Assembly: GCF_000422625.1 (NCBI RefSeq)
Contig: NZ_KE383895.1
Span: 242,968-306,967, forward strand
Source of the DNA: Adlercreutzia mucosicola DSM 19490
GTDB taxonomy: Bacteria; Actinomycetota; Coriobacteriia; Coriobacteriales; Eggerthellaceae
Direction of reading: 5' to 3'
Length of the DNA: 64,000 nucleotides
A model generated the notes under the pieces. The model did not search any database, was not told the DNA's origin, and worked only from the letters and a program-made list of their open reading frames with translations. Position 1 is the first letter of the stretch; each line of letters starts with the position of its first letter. Below are positions 20,214 through 28,076 of this stretch, piece by piece. The translations under genes were made by a program, and so were the position numbers.

Positions 20214-21329
20214 ATGCGTGGTCTAGTGAATCCCTTCAAGCCGACAGCCGGCGCGGAGCCGCCCGTTCTGGTCGGGCGCGATAAGGTGCTGGAAGACTTC
20301 GCCGACGGCCTGGCGGAAGGTCCTGGGGCTCGGGGTCGGCTGATGCGCATTACGGGCCCGCGAGGCTCGGGCAAGACGGTGCTTCTTACTGAGCTTGGAG
20401 ACATGGCCCGAGACGAGGGATGGGAGGTCGTCGACGAAACGGCTCGTGCCGGGCTGTGCGAGAGGATCGCCCGTGCAGCTTTGGAGAAGCCGTCGGCGGA
20501 GCTTTCCCTCGACGTGCATTTGGGCTTGGCAGACTTCCATATGGAAAAGGGCTCCGTCGAAGGAACAACGCTGCGGGAGGCACTCTCGCAAAAGGCTGGC
20601 GAGCTCACGAGGCAGAAACGCGGGCTCCTTATCACTCTCGATGAGGTACAGGATGCCGATATCGAGGAGATGAAGGAGCTGGCCGCCGTCGTCCAGCACC
20701 TCATTCGCGAGAAAGCGAATGTCGCCTTCGTTTTCGCGGGTCTCACGATGGGTGTTCTCGACCTCATTAACGGGAAGGCGCTCACGTTTCTGCGCCGCGC
20801 CCTGCCCGAGGAGCTGGCAGAGATCCCTCTTGATGAGATCGCCGCGGCCTACCGTGAGACTATCGAGCGCTCGGGGCTCCTCATCGACGACGCGGCGCTT
20901 TCGGTTGCCGCCGAGGCGACGGTGGGTTACGCCTATCTCATCCAGCTAGTGGGTTACCAGGTGTGGCGCACGGGGAAGGCCCATGCCGATCAGTCGCTGG
21001 TGATTTCAGAGGAGGATGCCTTGATCGGCATCCGGGAGGCCATGGGAGAATTCGGCGATGCCGTCCACGAGGCGGCGGTGGCCGATTTGCCGCTGCGCGC
21101 TCTGGAATACCTGCTGGCGATGACTCAGGACGAGGGCGTGAGCGCTACCGCTACGATAGCCGAGCGTTTGCAGGTGAGCCCCACATCGCTGACGTCGTAC
21201 CGGCGACTGCTGATCCAGCGCCAGGTGATCGAGCAGACGGCCCGAGGCTACGTGAAGTTCTCGATCCCCTACATGGGCGAGTACCTTGCCGCCAACCGCG
21301 AGACCCTGCTCGTCCGCTACGGGCGTTAG
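20214..21329 (+). CDS. AAA-family ATPase with winged HTH (Orc1/Cdc6-like)
   Basis: A 371-residue ATPase. Walker A is GPRGSGKT (about residue 45) and Walker B is LLITLDEVQD (about 140). The C-terminal 100 residues resemble a winged HTH (SATATIAERLQVSPTSLTSYRRLL). The layout resembles archaeal-type ATPase/AAA_16 proteins and Cdc6-like proteins, often found in mobile or defence settings. The ATG at 20214 is preferred because AGAGGTG lies four bases before it; a GTG six bases upstream is inside that site. The gene is bracketed by two copies of the dispersed terminator repeat. Its function is not known. Confidence 0.8.
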   Translation: MRGLVNPFKPTAGAEPPVLVGRDKVLEDFADGLAEGPGARGRLMRITGPRGSGKTVLLTELGDMARDEGWEVVDETARAGLCERIARAALEKPSAELSLDVHLGLADFHMEKGSVEGTTLREALSQKAGELTRQKRGLLITLDEVQDADIEEMKELAAVVQHLIREKANVAFVFAGLTMGVLDLINGKALTFLRRALPEELAEIPLDEIAAAYRETIERSGLLIDDAALSVAAEATVGYAYLIQLVGYQVWRTGKAHADQSLVISEEDALIGIREAMGEFGDAVHEAAVADLPLRALEYLLAMTQDEGVSATATIAERLQVSPTSLTSYRRLLIQRQVIEQTARGYVKFSIPYMGEYLAANRETLLVRYGR

Positions 21330-21454
21330 AATCGCAGCGAGATGCTGGCTTAAGGCCGCCTCCAATCCGAAACCCCTCGCGGGCGGGCTGAAGGCCGCCC
21401 TCGGCGAGGCCAGCTCCCTCGCTCCACCCAACCGCATACCCCCTTTCACAGCAA

Positions 21455-21487
21455 GCGCCCCGGGCGGCCAAGACCCGGGGCGCTTTT
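21455..21487 (+). terminator. Terminator, copy 3 of the dispersed terminator repeat
   Basis: GCGCCCCGGG, loop, CCCGGGGCGC, TTTT, with CCCTTTCACAGCAA in front; nearly identical to the copy at 16249-16281. It ends the ATPase transcript and lies just past the end of the convergent gene at 21496. Confidence 0.85.
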
Positions 21488-21495
21488 GCGCGGCG

Positions 21496-22917
21496 CTACG
21501 GGCGTGCGGTGAGTTGGGCGATGAGCTCGTCCTTGAAGATGGCGTCGAACGCCTCGCGGGTCACGTCGTAGCTGAGCGTCGACTTGCCCACTTTCTGGGG
21601 ATCGTAGTCGCAGACGTCGAACACGCCTTTGTACTTCTCGACGATCTTGCCCAGGTTCTTCTGCAGGAAGCCCTTGGGATCGGCTACCTTCCAGCGGATC
21701 TCATATCCGCCGTCGGGCGTCTGCCGGCGTTCCATGAGCGAGATGAGCCCATAGACCAGCGGCATCACGAAGCCGTCAGGGCTCAGTGTGTCAATCTCGG
21801 TGCCCTGGAAGGGCGTAGCGCGTTTGGCCCTGCGCTCGTTGAGGTTCTTCACGGCGGTGATCCTGCCGTATTTGCCCGAAGCGGCGTTGTAGGCGGCGGG
21901 CAGTGCGGCGAAGAGGTAGTCGTAAAGGCCGGGGAGCATTGCGGCAATCTCGAAGGCGGATTCCACTTCGTGGTTGGTGAGGGTGCGCTTGTAGTCATCG
22001 GCACTTTGGGTGGTCACGTCGTCGGAGTTCATGAATTTATCGTACTGAGATAGGCACGCTCCCTTGGCGCTATAGAGCTTCGCGGGAGCCGGGGGCTGCA
22101 GTTTGCGGCCGCCTTTGTCGTGCACATCTTGCACCAGGGAAAGGGGGATCCAGGCAAGGGCAACGATATCGAGCACCTTGATCTCGCCGGTGCCCTCATT
22201 GGGCTTCCACTCGATGCGTCCGACCAGGAAAGGGTTCGTGGCTTCCATTGCCGATCGCAAGCTGCCGAACAGGCCGCTTTGGTTATCCTTGGCGGCGAGA
22301 GACAGCTGCACATTGGCGTTGCGCGCGTCGCAGATGTCCAGCAAGTTGTAGCGGAATTTTTCCACGCAGGCGCTGTCCGCTTGATCCCGAGGCACGAGCA
22401 GCTCCACCGGAACCAGCGTGTCAAGCTTATCTGCGGGACCGGGATTGTTGCGCACGTGATCGAAGTAGAGGCTCACCAGGTCGCGGTTCTCGGTCCAGGC
22501 TTCCTTGAACTCGTCCCATTTCCTCACTTTCGAATCGAGCGACCGCCCGCCGAACTCCAGAGCTTGCTTCAACATATACAGCCCGATGGCCAGCGTGTTG
22601 TGGCCGCCATCCAAAATACCCTCGACGGAGCGATCTTGCGGGCGAATGATGATGCGCCCGCGATCAAGCATGGTGTACTCGGACGAGGCAAGCAGGATGC
22701 CCTTCGTCTTGAAGGGGAAGAGGTCGGGATCGGACTCAAGGGAGTTCTGGATGCCGTCGGTGACTGCATTGGTCTTCGATGAGCGCGGATTGGCCTCCAG
22801 ATCCAGGCTGTCGATAATGCTGGCGATGTCCTTCGTCTTCACCAGCCCGATGATTTTCGTGGTGTCGCCCACCGTTTGCTGCGCCATCTGTTCGAAACGA
22901 ACGATGTTCTCACTCAT
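21496..22917 (-). CDS. Large protein with DGQHR/AIPR-like motif, possible phage-defence function
   Basis: A 473-residue protein with no confident family. Residues 85-120 read RSVEGILDGGHNTLAIGLYML, resembling the D-G-G/Q-H-x-T/R-x-A-I motif of DGQHR (DndB-like) and AIPR (abortive infection phage resistance) proteins. A following segment (LVPVELLVPRDQ) resembles the V-x-V-x-I strand of those folds. There is no signal peptide or membrane helix. The start at 22917 has AAGGAGGAAG. The gene is convergent with the AAA ATPase and has an unusual set of repeated sequences upstream (22939-23051). The defence role is an inference from motif and accessory setting. Confidence 0.55.
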   Translation of the reverse strand: MSENIVRFEQMAQQTVGDTTKIIGLVKTKDIASIIDSLDLEANPRSSKTNAVTDGIQNSLESDPDLFPFKTKGILLASSEYTMLDRGRIIIRPQDRSVEGILDGGHNTLAIGLYMLKQALEFGGRSLDSKVRKWDEFKEAWTENRDLVSLYFDHVRNNPGPADKLDTLVPVELLVPRDQADSACVEKFRYNLLDICDARNANVQLSLAAKDNQSGLFGSLRSAMEATNPFLVGRIEWKPNEGTGEIKVLDIVALAWIPLSLVQDVHDKGGRKLQPPAPAKLYSAKGACLSQYDKFMNSDDVTTQSADDYKRTLTNHEVESAFEIAAMLPGLYDYLFAALPAAYNAASGKYGRITAVKNLNERRAKRATPFQGTEIDTLSPDGFVMPLVYGLISLMERRQTPDGGYEIRWKVADPKGFLQKNLGKIVEKYKGVFDVCDYDPQKVGKSTLSYDVTREAFDAIFKDELIAQLTARP

Positions 22918-22938
22918 AGCTTCCTCCTTGGTCTTGGA

Positions 22939-23051
22939 GGATAGGCTTCCAGAAACAAAACGACCAGCATGGAAGCTGGTCCCGGTGCAACAAATTGCGC
23001 TATTCCGCTGTGCTTCCAGAACCTATCCAGATTCAATTACGGAGCCTATCC
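22939..23051. promoter_or_regulatory. Repeated CCTATCC boxes upstream of the AIPR-like gene
   Basis: CCTATCC occurs at 23022-23028 and 23045-23051 and inverted (GGATAGG) at 22939-22945. GCTTCCAGAA occurs twice (22945-22954 and 23012-23021). A CCAGC/GCTGG hairpin lies between. The cluster fits an operator region or an RNA leader. The rest of the 750-bp gap 22918-23667 holds palindrome C1 and the nuclease promoter. Confidence 0.5.
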
Positions 23052-23356
23052 AGGCCCCAACTTCAGCGCCGTCCGGCGCCGCCGATAACCATAGTGAACC
23101 TGAGCGAAACTGTCAAGGATTGCGCGGCTGTCTTGGAGAAGTAGCCAGCAGAGCTTTCCCCCGATGTGCAGTGGAGGTTGGCGCTCCGAAAAAGAGCTGC
23201 GAAAACGGCTCTTATTGACTACTGGTAGAGATATGCCTGCTGCGCATGCCGTCTCTCAATCTTGTCTTTGTTGCCCGAAAGGACGCCAGTCGGCTCTCGC
23301 CCTCGCCCCTCCCTTGTCGAGGCAGATTCGGCGCGCAAATTCCCGATTGCGGCGCT

Positions 23357-23574
23357 GGTGACATAAAAGTGCTTCTGTATGCAGATTTTTGGACTTATAT
23401 AGCATTCTAATCCCGCGCGATTTTCTATGGGGAAGATCCCAGATAGTCAAAATGGCGATGACCAGGCAAAACGTAGTGCCTCTGTCATTGGCGTTAAGCA
23501 TGCTTCCGCGTTGCCCAGCTTTGAAGTGCTATATAAGTCCAAAAATCTGCAGCAGCCTCGCTTTCTGTGTCACC
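23357..23574. repeat. Divergent palindrome, family C copy 1
   Basis: Perfect 25-bp core arms at 23380-23404 and 23527-23551 (key bases GACTTATATAGCA), spacer 122 bp. Outer boxes GGTGACA (23357-23363) and TGTCACC (23568-23574) are also inverted, and weaker similarity with a 4-base indel reaches 23344/23583. Reading outward, each arm gives MLYKSKN, seven variable codons, then CHQ. The same layout recurs at 24852-25068. The element lies 94 bp before the DUF559 nuclease gene. Confidence 0.9.
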
Positions 23575-23650
23575 AGCCAATCGTGCACTCATTGCTTGAA
23601 TGCACGACAATTACAAGACATGGTTTTGAGGCCTCTCTAAGCATTGAGTA

Positions 23651-23659
23651 TGTTATAAG
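23651..23659 (+). promoter_or_regulatory. Extended -10 immediately before the nuclease start
   Basis: TG-T-TATAAG (23651-23659) ends eight bases before the ATG at 23668. Transcription would begin at or next to the A of the ATG, so the mRNA is probably leaderless. This matches the absence of a ribosome binding site. Confidence 0.55.
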
Positions 23660-23667
23660 TATCACCT

Positions 23668-24735
23668 ATGAATATCTATTTATCGCATATCAGTGCTTGG
23701 CAGTTTTGGATTTGGTGGTCTAAGACGCACGCTATTCCTTTGAGGCTCTTTCATTCGGGAGAGTGCTTCGCGCGTGGACGCTTGCCGTCTTTCTCGCTAC
23801 CAACGGCTTCGGTGTTCAAGAGTCCCGCTTGCACCAAGCGCGAAGTTAAGCAGGTTCTGGATGCCAATGGCCAGAAGGCGCGAGCGCTCTTGGTGCAAGC
23901 TGGGATTGGCACAGGGCCAAAAGGCTGCCTGCATATTTGCGTTCCCTATGCGCCCGGCAGACACGGATTGGGGAAGCACATTCGGCTCCACCAGGTAGGC
24001 TGCAATCTGCCCCGCCGATCATTTGTGAAGGTGGCCGAAGCGGTGTACGTTGCCTCGCCCGAACTGACGTTTATGCAGATGGCAAGTGTACTCGACCTGG
24101 GCGCCCTTTGCGCGTGCGGCATGGAGTTCGCTGGCGGCTATCCGCTGGACGTTGCCTATCAGCCTGATGGAGAGTCTGTCTGCGTGAGAACCCCTGTCAC
24201 CTCGCAAACGCTCCTTGCATCCTATGCCGATCGATATCACGGCCGCGACGGAGCGAACAAGGCTCGGCGCGCGGTGCGGCATCTCTCTGATAAGTCCGCA
24301 TCGGTCAAAGAAACCGAGATGGCGCTCCTTGCGCTTCTTCCCCGCCGATACGGGGGTCTTGGGGCCAAAGGGGCCCTCCTGAATGATGTTGTAGCGCTCA
24401 GCGCTGAAGCAGTAACAATCGCACGCCAGAAGAGGGTCGTGTGCGATTTCAGATTCGAGGATTCAAATGTCGTCGTGGAATATGACGGGGCGACGCACAG
24501 CGATATCGAGGCCCGAACGACCGACTCGCGGCGTCGTGATGCCCTGCGCGCAGATGGATATGAGGTGCTCACGCTCACCAACGCGCAACTGCAGAACCCC
24601 TCAGAGTTCCAAGCCATTATCGTGCCAGCTTCAAGAAGGGCAGGGAAGAGGACGGCGTACCTTTCCGAGCGCGATATGCCTCGCCACCGATCTTTGCGCT
24701 CGCAGATCGCGCGATACCATGCCCGGAGTTTCTAG
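23668..24735 (+). CDS. DUF559 (Vsr-like) endonuclease-domain protein
   Basis: A 355-residue protein. The C-terminal 130 residues carry a PD-(D/E)XK-type DUF559/Vsr-like fold: KETEMALLALLP, CDFRFEDSNVVVEYDGATH and DALRADGYEVLTLTNAQL hold the expected Glu, Asp, Glu-x-Asp positions. The N-terminal 200 residues (MNIYLSHISAWQFWIWW; RRSFVKVAEAVYVASPEL) resemble the AbiEi-like sensor/antitoxin regions that accompany this domain in Coriobacteria. No partner toxin (AbiEii) is adjacent. It has no ribosome site but does have an extended -10 just upstream. Palindromes of one family stand 94 bp before and 117 bp after it. Function is unproven; a nuclease acting on those palindromes is one possibility. Confidence 0.7.
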   Translation: MNIYLSHISAWQFWIWWSKTHAIPLRLFHSGECFARGRLPSFSLPTASVFKSPACTKREVKQVLDANGQKARALLVQAGIGTGPKGCLHICVPYAPGRHGLGKHIRLHQVGCNLPRRSFVKVAEAVYVASPELTFMQMASVLDLGALCACGMEFAGGYPLDVAYQPDGESVCVRTPVTSQTLLASYADRYHGRDGANKARRAVRHLSDKSASVKETEMALLALLPRRYGGLGAKGALLNDVVALSAEAVTIARQKRVVCDFRFEDSNVVVEYDGATHSDIEARTTDSRRRDALRADGYEVLTLTNAQLQNPSEFQAIIVPASRRAGKRTAYLSERDMPRHRSLRSQIARYHARSF

Positions 24736-24851
24736 GTTCCGCTTTCGCAGTCCTGTGTACCGGAAACTGGTCGGCTGACCACTTCTGCGTAGAGTCGTAC
24801 GATTCCCGTGCTTGGTTGGCGTCACTCGGTGGCCTGGTCTCAGGTGGGTTC

Positions 24852-25068
24852 GTGACAGGAAAGTGACCATAATTGCAAATAATTCGACTTATATAGCATT
24901 GGGTTTTCTGATATTTTCAAGCAATATCGAAGTACGGTCTCTCTGCGCTGCTGTGAGCTGGGAAGATACAGGTGTGACCTGAGCGACCTAGCTGTGAGCA
25001 GCGATCCTACTGCTGTGGGAATGCTATATAAGTCGAAAAATGCGCAGAATAGCCCTTGCTCGTGTCAT
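24852..25068. repeat. Divergent palindrome, family C copy 2
   Basis: Core arms 24885-24900 and 25020-25035 (16 bp perfect: CGACTTATATAGCATT), spacer 119 bp, with outer GTGACA (24852-24857) and TGTCAT (25063-25068). The distance from core GACTT to the outer box is identical (29) in all four arms of the two copies. Outward reading gives MLYKSKN or MLYKSNY, seven codons, then CH. It lies in the 510-bp gap 24736-25244, which otherwise holds only the hairpin at 25164. Confidence 0.85.
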
Positions 25069-25163
25069 CGGGCGACGTCCCTGCTGCCAAAGGGACGTCA
25101 GCAACGCGCACGTCGTAGGAACGGTTCAGGCCGCGCGCAACTGCGAGTTACCTACGGAGAAGG

Positions 25164-25201
25164 GCGAGTCCCTCCTTCTACGACAAGAAAGAGGGACTCG
25201 C
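25164..25201. terminator. Hairpin downstream of the minus-strand flavoprotein gene
   Basis: An 11-bp stem GCGAGTCCCTC with its complement around a 16-base loop, 44 bases past the flavoprotein stop at 25245. There is no U-tract in the gene direction, so terminator function is uncertain. Confidence 0.45.
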
Positions 25202-25244
25202 TCGGAAGCCGAACGGGGGAGGGAGGCGCTCGGCGGCGAAAGAT

Positions 25245-27056
25245 TTACGCGCGGGTCTTGTAGGCGTTGGCAGCGCTGGCCACGGGAACGGGGAATTCCT
25301 GACCCATGAGATCCATAGCGGCGAGCCAGGAGGACACCACGTTGTGGCTCATGTTCAGGCCGCCGTAATACTGGGCATACATGCCGTTGAAGAACCCGCC
25401 ATGATCAAGGCCGACGCACTTCAGGCCCTCGATGCGCTCGCCTTCCGCCGTCAAGGGCGTGTAGGTGTTGTCGACGCGCACGCCGCTTAAGGTGGACAGC
25501 AGCCAGCCGGCGAGCTTCGCCGCGTAGAAGGGACCCTCGTCGATGGCTGTCAAGCGGAAGGACGCCTTGTGGTAGTCTTCGTCCACGCCCTTGGCGGCCA
25601 GTTCGTTGTAGCGTTCGATGGTGGCCAGCGTCTGCTCCTTGGGCAGGCCCATCATGTCCACCAGCTCTTCGATGGTGTCGGCTTTCAGCAGCACACCGTT
25701 CTCCACGTTGGGATCGATGAACACGCTCTGCCATTCCTCTTCGGAGGTGCAGGGGTAGTACTGGCCGAGCAGCAGACAGTTCTTCGCCCCCTCCGCCGCT
25801 ACCACGCGCGAGCAGATAGTGGTGCCGAAAGACACGACGTCTTCCCAGCTGCTGGCATCGAAGATTTGCCACCAGAAATGGCCGGGCTGCATGCAGGCCT
25901 GGTTGAATACGATGTCGTAGGGGCCGTCTTCGTTGCAGAAGCGCTTTCCGTGGGCATTGACGCGCAGGAAGGGCTGCGAGCCCGGCCACCACAGATTGGG
26001 ATTCTCGCCGCCCTGGTTGTCCAGGCCGACGCCACCGTTGGTGTCGTCACCGGTAATGCATCCGCGGTCGAAGATATTGCAGCTGCCCTCGCAGGCGTAA
26101 TCGCGATCGGCGCCGGCCCATACCGCCATGCGGATGCCGTCGCCATGGGAGTTTTCGGCACCGATGTGGTTCGAGCAGAACTTGTGGGAAATGACGCCCA
26201 TTTCGTCCATCATGTCCTTGTTGCCACCGAAGCCTCCCGTGGCCAGCATAACGGCTTTGGCGGTGTTGAATTGCACGTACTCGTCATCTTCGGTAAGGGC
26301 GATCACGCCGGTCACGCGTCCAGATTCGTCCTGCACCAACTCTACGGCTGTGGTGTTGTACCGCACCTCGCCGCCTGCTTCGGCATACAGCTCCATCATC
26401 GCGGGGACGGCGATTTCCGAGCCCATGGAGTTGGCCGTGGGCTTCAGGGGCGGCTGGAAGGCGGTGTGCACGGAAGCGGGGGAATTCCAGATGCCCTCGG
26501 GGCTGAACTTCTTGCAGACGGTGTCGACCATCACGTCGAGCCCCTTCTTCTGCATTTGCTCTTGGTACCAGTCGATGAAGGCGCCAGCGTTGTAGGCCCA
26601 CTGGCGAATCAGATTCTCGTCCACCTTGCCCTGGCCGTAGCGGACAAGGTCCTTGATGACCCACTCTTTGTCGATCTCGATACCCAGATCCTTCTGAATC
26701 TTGCTGTCGAGGGCGTCGATGTCGCCAGCGTAGATGGTGCAGGCGCCCGTCTGCTCGATGAGCAGCGTCTTGGCGCCCAGCTGCGCCAGCTCCAAGGCAC
26801 CCACCACGCCGGAGTTGCCGCCGCCGACCACGACCACATCGTAGTCTTCGGTGCGCGCAACCTGATCGGCCACGGAGGCCGGCTTGTCGAATACCGAGGG
26901 CTTTGCGGCTGCGCTGGCATCTCCCGTCGCGGCCAGCTCTTCGTTGGCAGGGGCCTTCGGGGCGCATCCCGCAAGGGCTCCCATGGCGGCCAGGGCGCCG
27001 GCACTGGCGGCACCGGTCAGGAAGCTGCGTCGGGAGAAGTTCGTCGATTCTTTCAT
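25245..27056 (-). CDS. Exported FAD-dependent reductase lacking an FMN domain
   Basis: A 603-residue fumarate-reductase-like flavoprotein. The ATG at 27056 follows GGAGGATCC and gives MKESTNFSRRSFLTG, a Tat signal with lipobox GALAGC. The dinucleotide fold (VVVVGGGNSGVVGALEL) and the C-terminal FAD segment (GLKCVGLDHGGFFNG) are present. Unlike its two relatives in this window it has no FMN_bind domain, so it must take electrons from a separate FMN or haem protein. It is divergent from the TetR gene at 27307, with a cluster of TTGACA/TGTCAA half-sites between them. The substrate is unknown. Confidence 0.92.
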   Translation of the reverse strand: MKESTNFSRRSFLTGAASAGALAAMGALAGCAPKAPANEELAATGDASAAAKPSVFDKPASVADQVARTEDYDVVVVGGGNSGVVGALELAQLGAKTLLIEQTGACTIYAGDIDALDSKIQKDLGIEIDKEWVIKDLVRYGQGKVDENLIRQWAYNAGAFIDWYQEQMQKKGLDVMVDTVCKKFSPEGIWNSPASVHTAFQPPLKPTANSMGSEIAVPAMMELYAEAGGEVRYNTTAVELVQDESGRVTGVIALTEDDEYVQFNTAKAVMLATGGFGGNKDMMDEMGVISHKFCSNHIGAENSHGDGIRMAVWAGADRDYACEGSCNIFDRGCITGDDTNGGVGLDNQGGENPNLWWPGSQPFLRVNAHGKRFCNEDGPYDIVFNQACMQPGHFWWQIFDASSWEDVVSFGTTICSRVVAAEGAKNCLLLGQYYPCTSEEEWQSVFIDPNVENGVLLKADTIEELVDMMGLPKEQTLATIERYNELAAKGVDEDYHKASFRLTAIDEGPFYAAKLAGWLLSTLSGVRVDNTYTPLTAEGERIEGLKCVGLDHGGFFNGMYAQYYGGLNMSHNVVSSWLAAMDLMGQEFPVPVASAANAYKTRA

Positions 27057-27137
27057 GGATCCTCCTTCAATCGTGCAGGCCCTCCTCAAAGCGGGCCTTT
27101 GCCTTGCAGCGTAGCGACTCCGCAAGGTCGTCATCAA

Positions 27138-27183
27138 TTGACACTGTGCGAGAATTGTCAGAGTTTCCCCTTGTCAATCGACA
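27138..27183. promoter_or_regulatory. Cluster of TTGACA/TGTCAA half-sites, candidate TetR operator
   Basis: TTGACA (27138-27143), TTGTCA (27155-27160) and the palindrome TGTC-AATC-GACA (27172-27183) lie between the divergent flavoprotein and TetR genes. Some copies may also serve as -35 elements. Confidence 0.5.
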
Positions 27184-27306
27184 GAACAGCCAAAGTGTCG
27201 AATTGGGAAAATCCTTCGCCTGACGTGGGAAAACAGCGCGTTAAGAGGAAGAAGGCGTATGAGGGGGCAAGTTTTTGGGGCCAGGGGGAGAAAGGAGAGG
27301 GATAGA

Positions 27307-27900
27307 ATGCCAGACGTTGCAGGAGAGGAGGGCTCCATGGGTGGGCAATGGGAAACGCGGATGCACTTTGTGGAAACGCTGAATCTGCTCATGCGCACTT
27401 GTCCCCTTGAAAAGGTGAAAGTAACGCACCTGTGCAAAGCGACAGGGGTATCGCGCGCCACCTTCTATGAGCATTTTCACGACATATTCGACGTTCCTGT
27501 ATGGTTTTGGGATCACCTGATGGAGCGGTCTCTCTATCGAATCGGGCTTGATCTGAGCTGCTATGAGGCCCATTTTCAGAAGTTCGCATTGTTGCGCGAG
27601 AACAAGGAATTCTTCGATAATGCCTTCAAAAGCGACGACTACAACTCGGTTTGCGAGCATGGCGGCCGAGCCATGGATCGCATCATGGTCGAACGCGCGG
27701 CGGCTCGTGCGGGGCACCCTCTGGCCGAGGAGCAGCTGCTGCTCATCGAGTTCTTTAGAACGGGTGCTCAATACATGACCCGCGACTGGGTGCGCCACGG
27801 CATGGAGCCCTCTCCCCGCGTCATGGCTCGGCTGTTCTACAATTCTATGCCCGCGTTTTTGGTGCAACTGCTTGATGAGGGGGTGGCGCAGTCGAGGTAG
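27307..27900 (+). CDS. TetR-family transcriptional regulator
   Basis: A TetR-type protein of about 197 residues: CPLEKVKVTHLCKATGVSRA and TFYEHFHDIFDVP form the HTH and its capping helix. The remaining helices form the ligand and dimer domain. The ATG at 27307 is preceded by AAGGAGAGG; the ATG at 27337 (GGAGAGGAGGG) is an equally good alternative and would give 187 residues. Its divergent neighbour is the flavoprotein at 25245-27056, its likely target. The ligand is unknown. Confidence 0.9.
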   Translation: MPDVAGEEGSMGGQWETRMHFVETLNLLMRTCPLEKVKVTHLCKATGVSRATFYEHFHDIFDVPVWFWDHLMERSLYRIGLDLSCYEAHFQKFALLRENKEFFDNAFKSDDYNSVCEHGGRAMDRIMVERAAARAGHPLAEEQLLLIEFFRTGAQYMTRDWVRHGMEPSPRVMARLFYNSMPAFLVQLLDEGVAQSR

Positions 27901-28076
27901 GGGAGCGCTAGTGGGCGATGGAATGTTGGATCAAGTCGACCCTCCTGAGCTATGAGCTGGCCTTCCGGTTGAGTACCCGTAACAATGTGTGTCCAGGGAA
28001 CGCCACGGCAGCGCGCCTGCGGAGCGCTCCGCAACCTCCCGGCGCCTTTCGTCCCGCGGCGCGTTCGAGGTCGCCC

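Noticed and set aside
23256-23501. An 81-codon minus-strand frame containing MLYKSKN
   Set aside because: It spans the palindrome arm and spacer. Only the arm part is conserved among copies, so it is treated as part of the repeat and not as a gene.
24852-24899. Insertion-sequence ends around the DUF559 gene
   Set aside because: The repeats are palindromes on each side and not simple terminal inverted repeats. No transposase motif is encoded and no target duplication was recognised.
16065-25068. CRISPR array formed by the palindromes or the 9-bp repeats
   Set aside because: Repeats are inverted, few in number, or contiguous without unique spacers. No cas genes are present.
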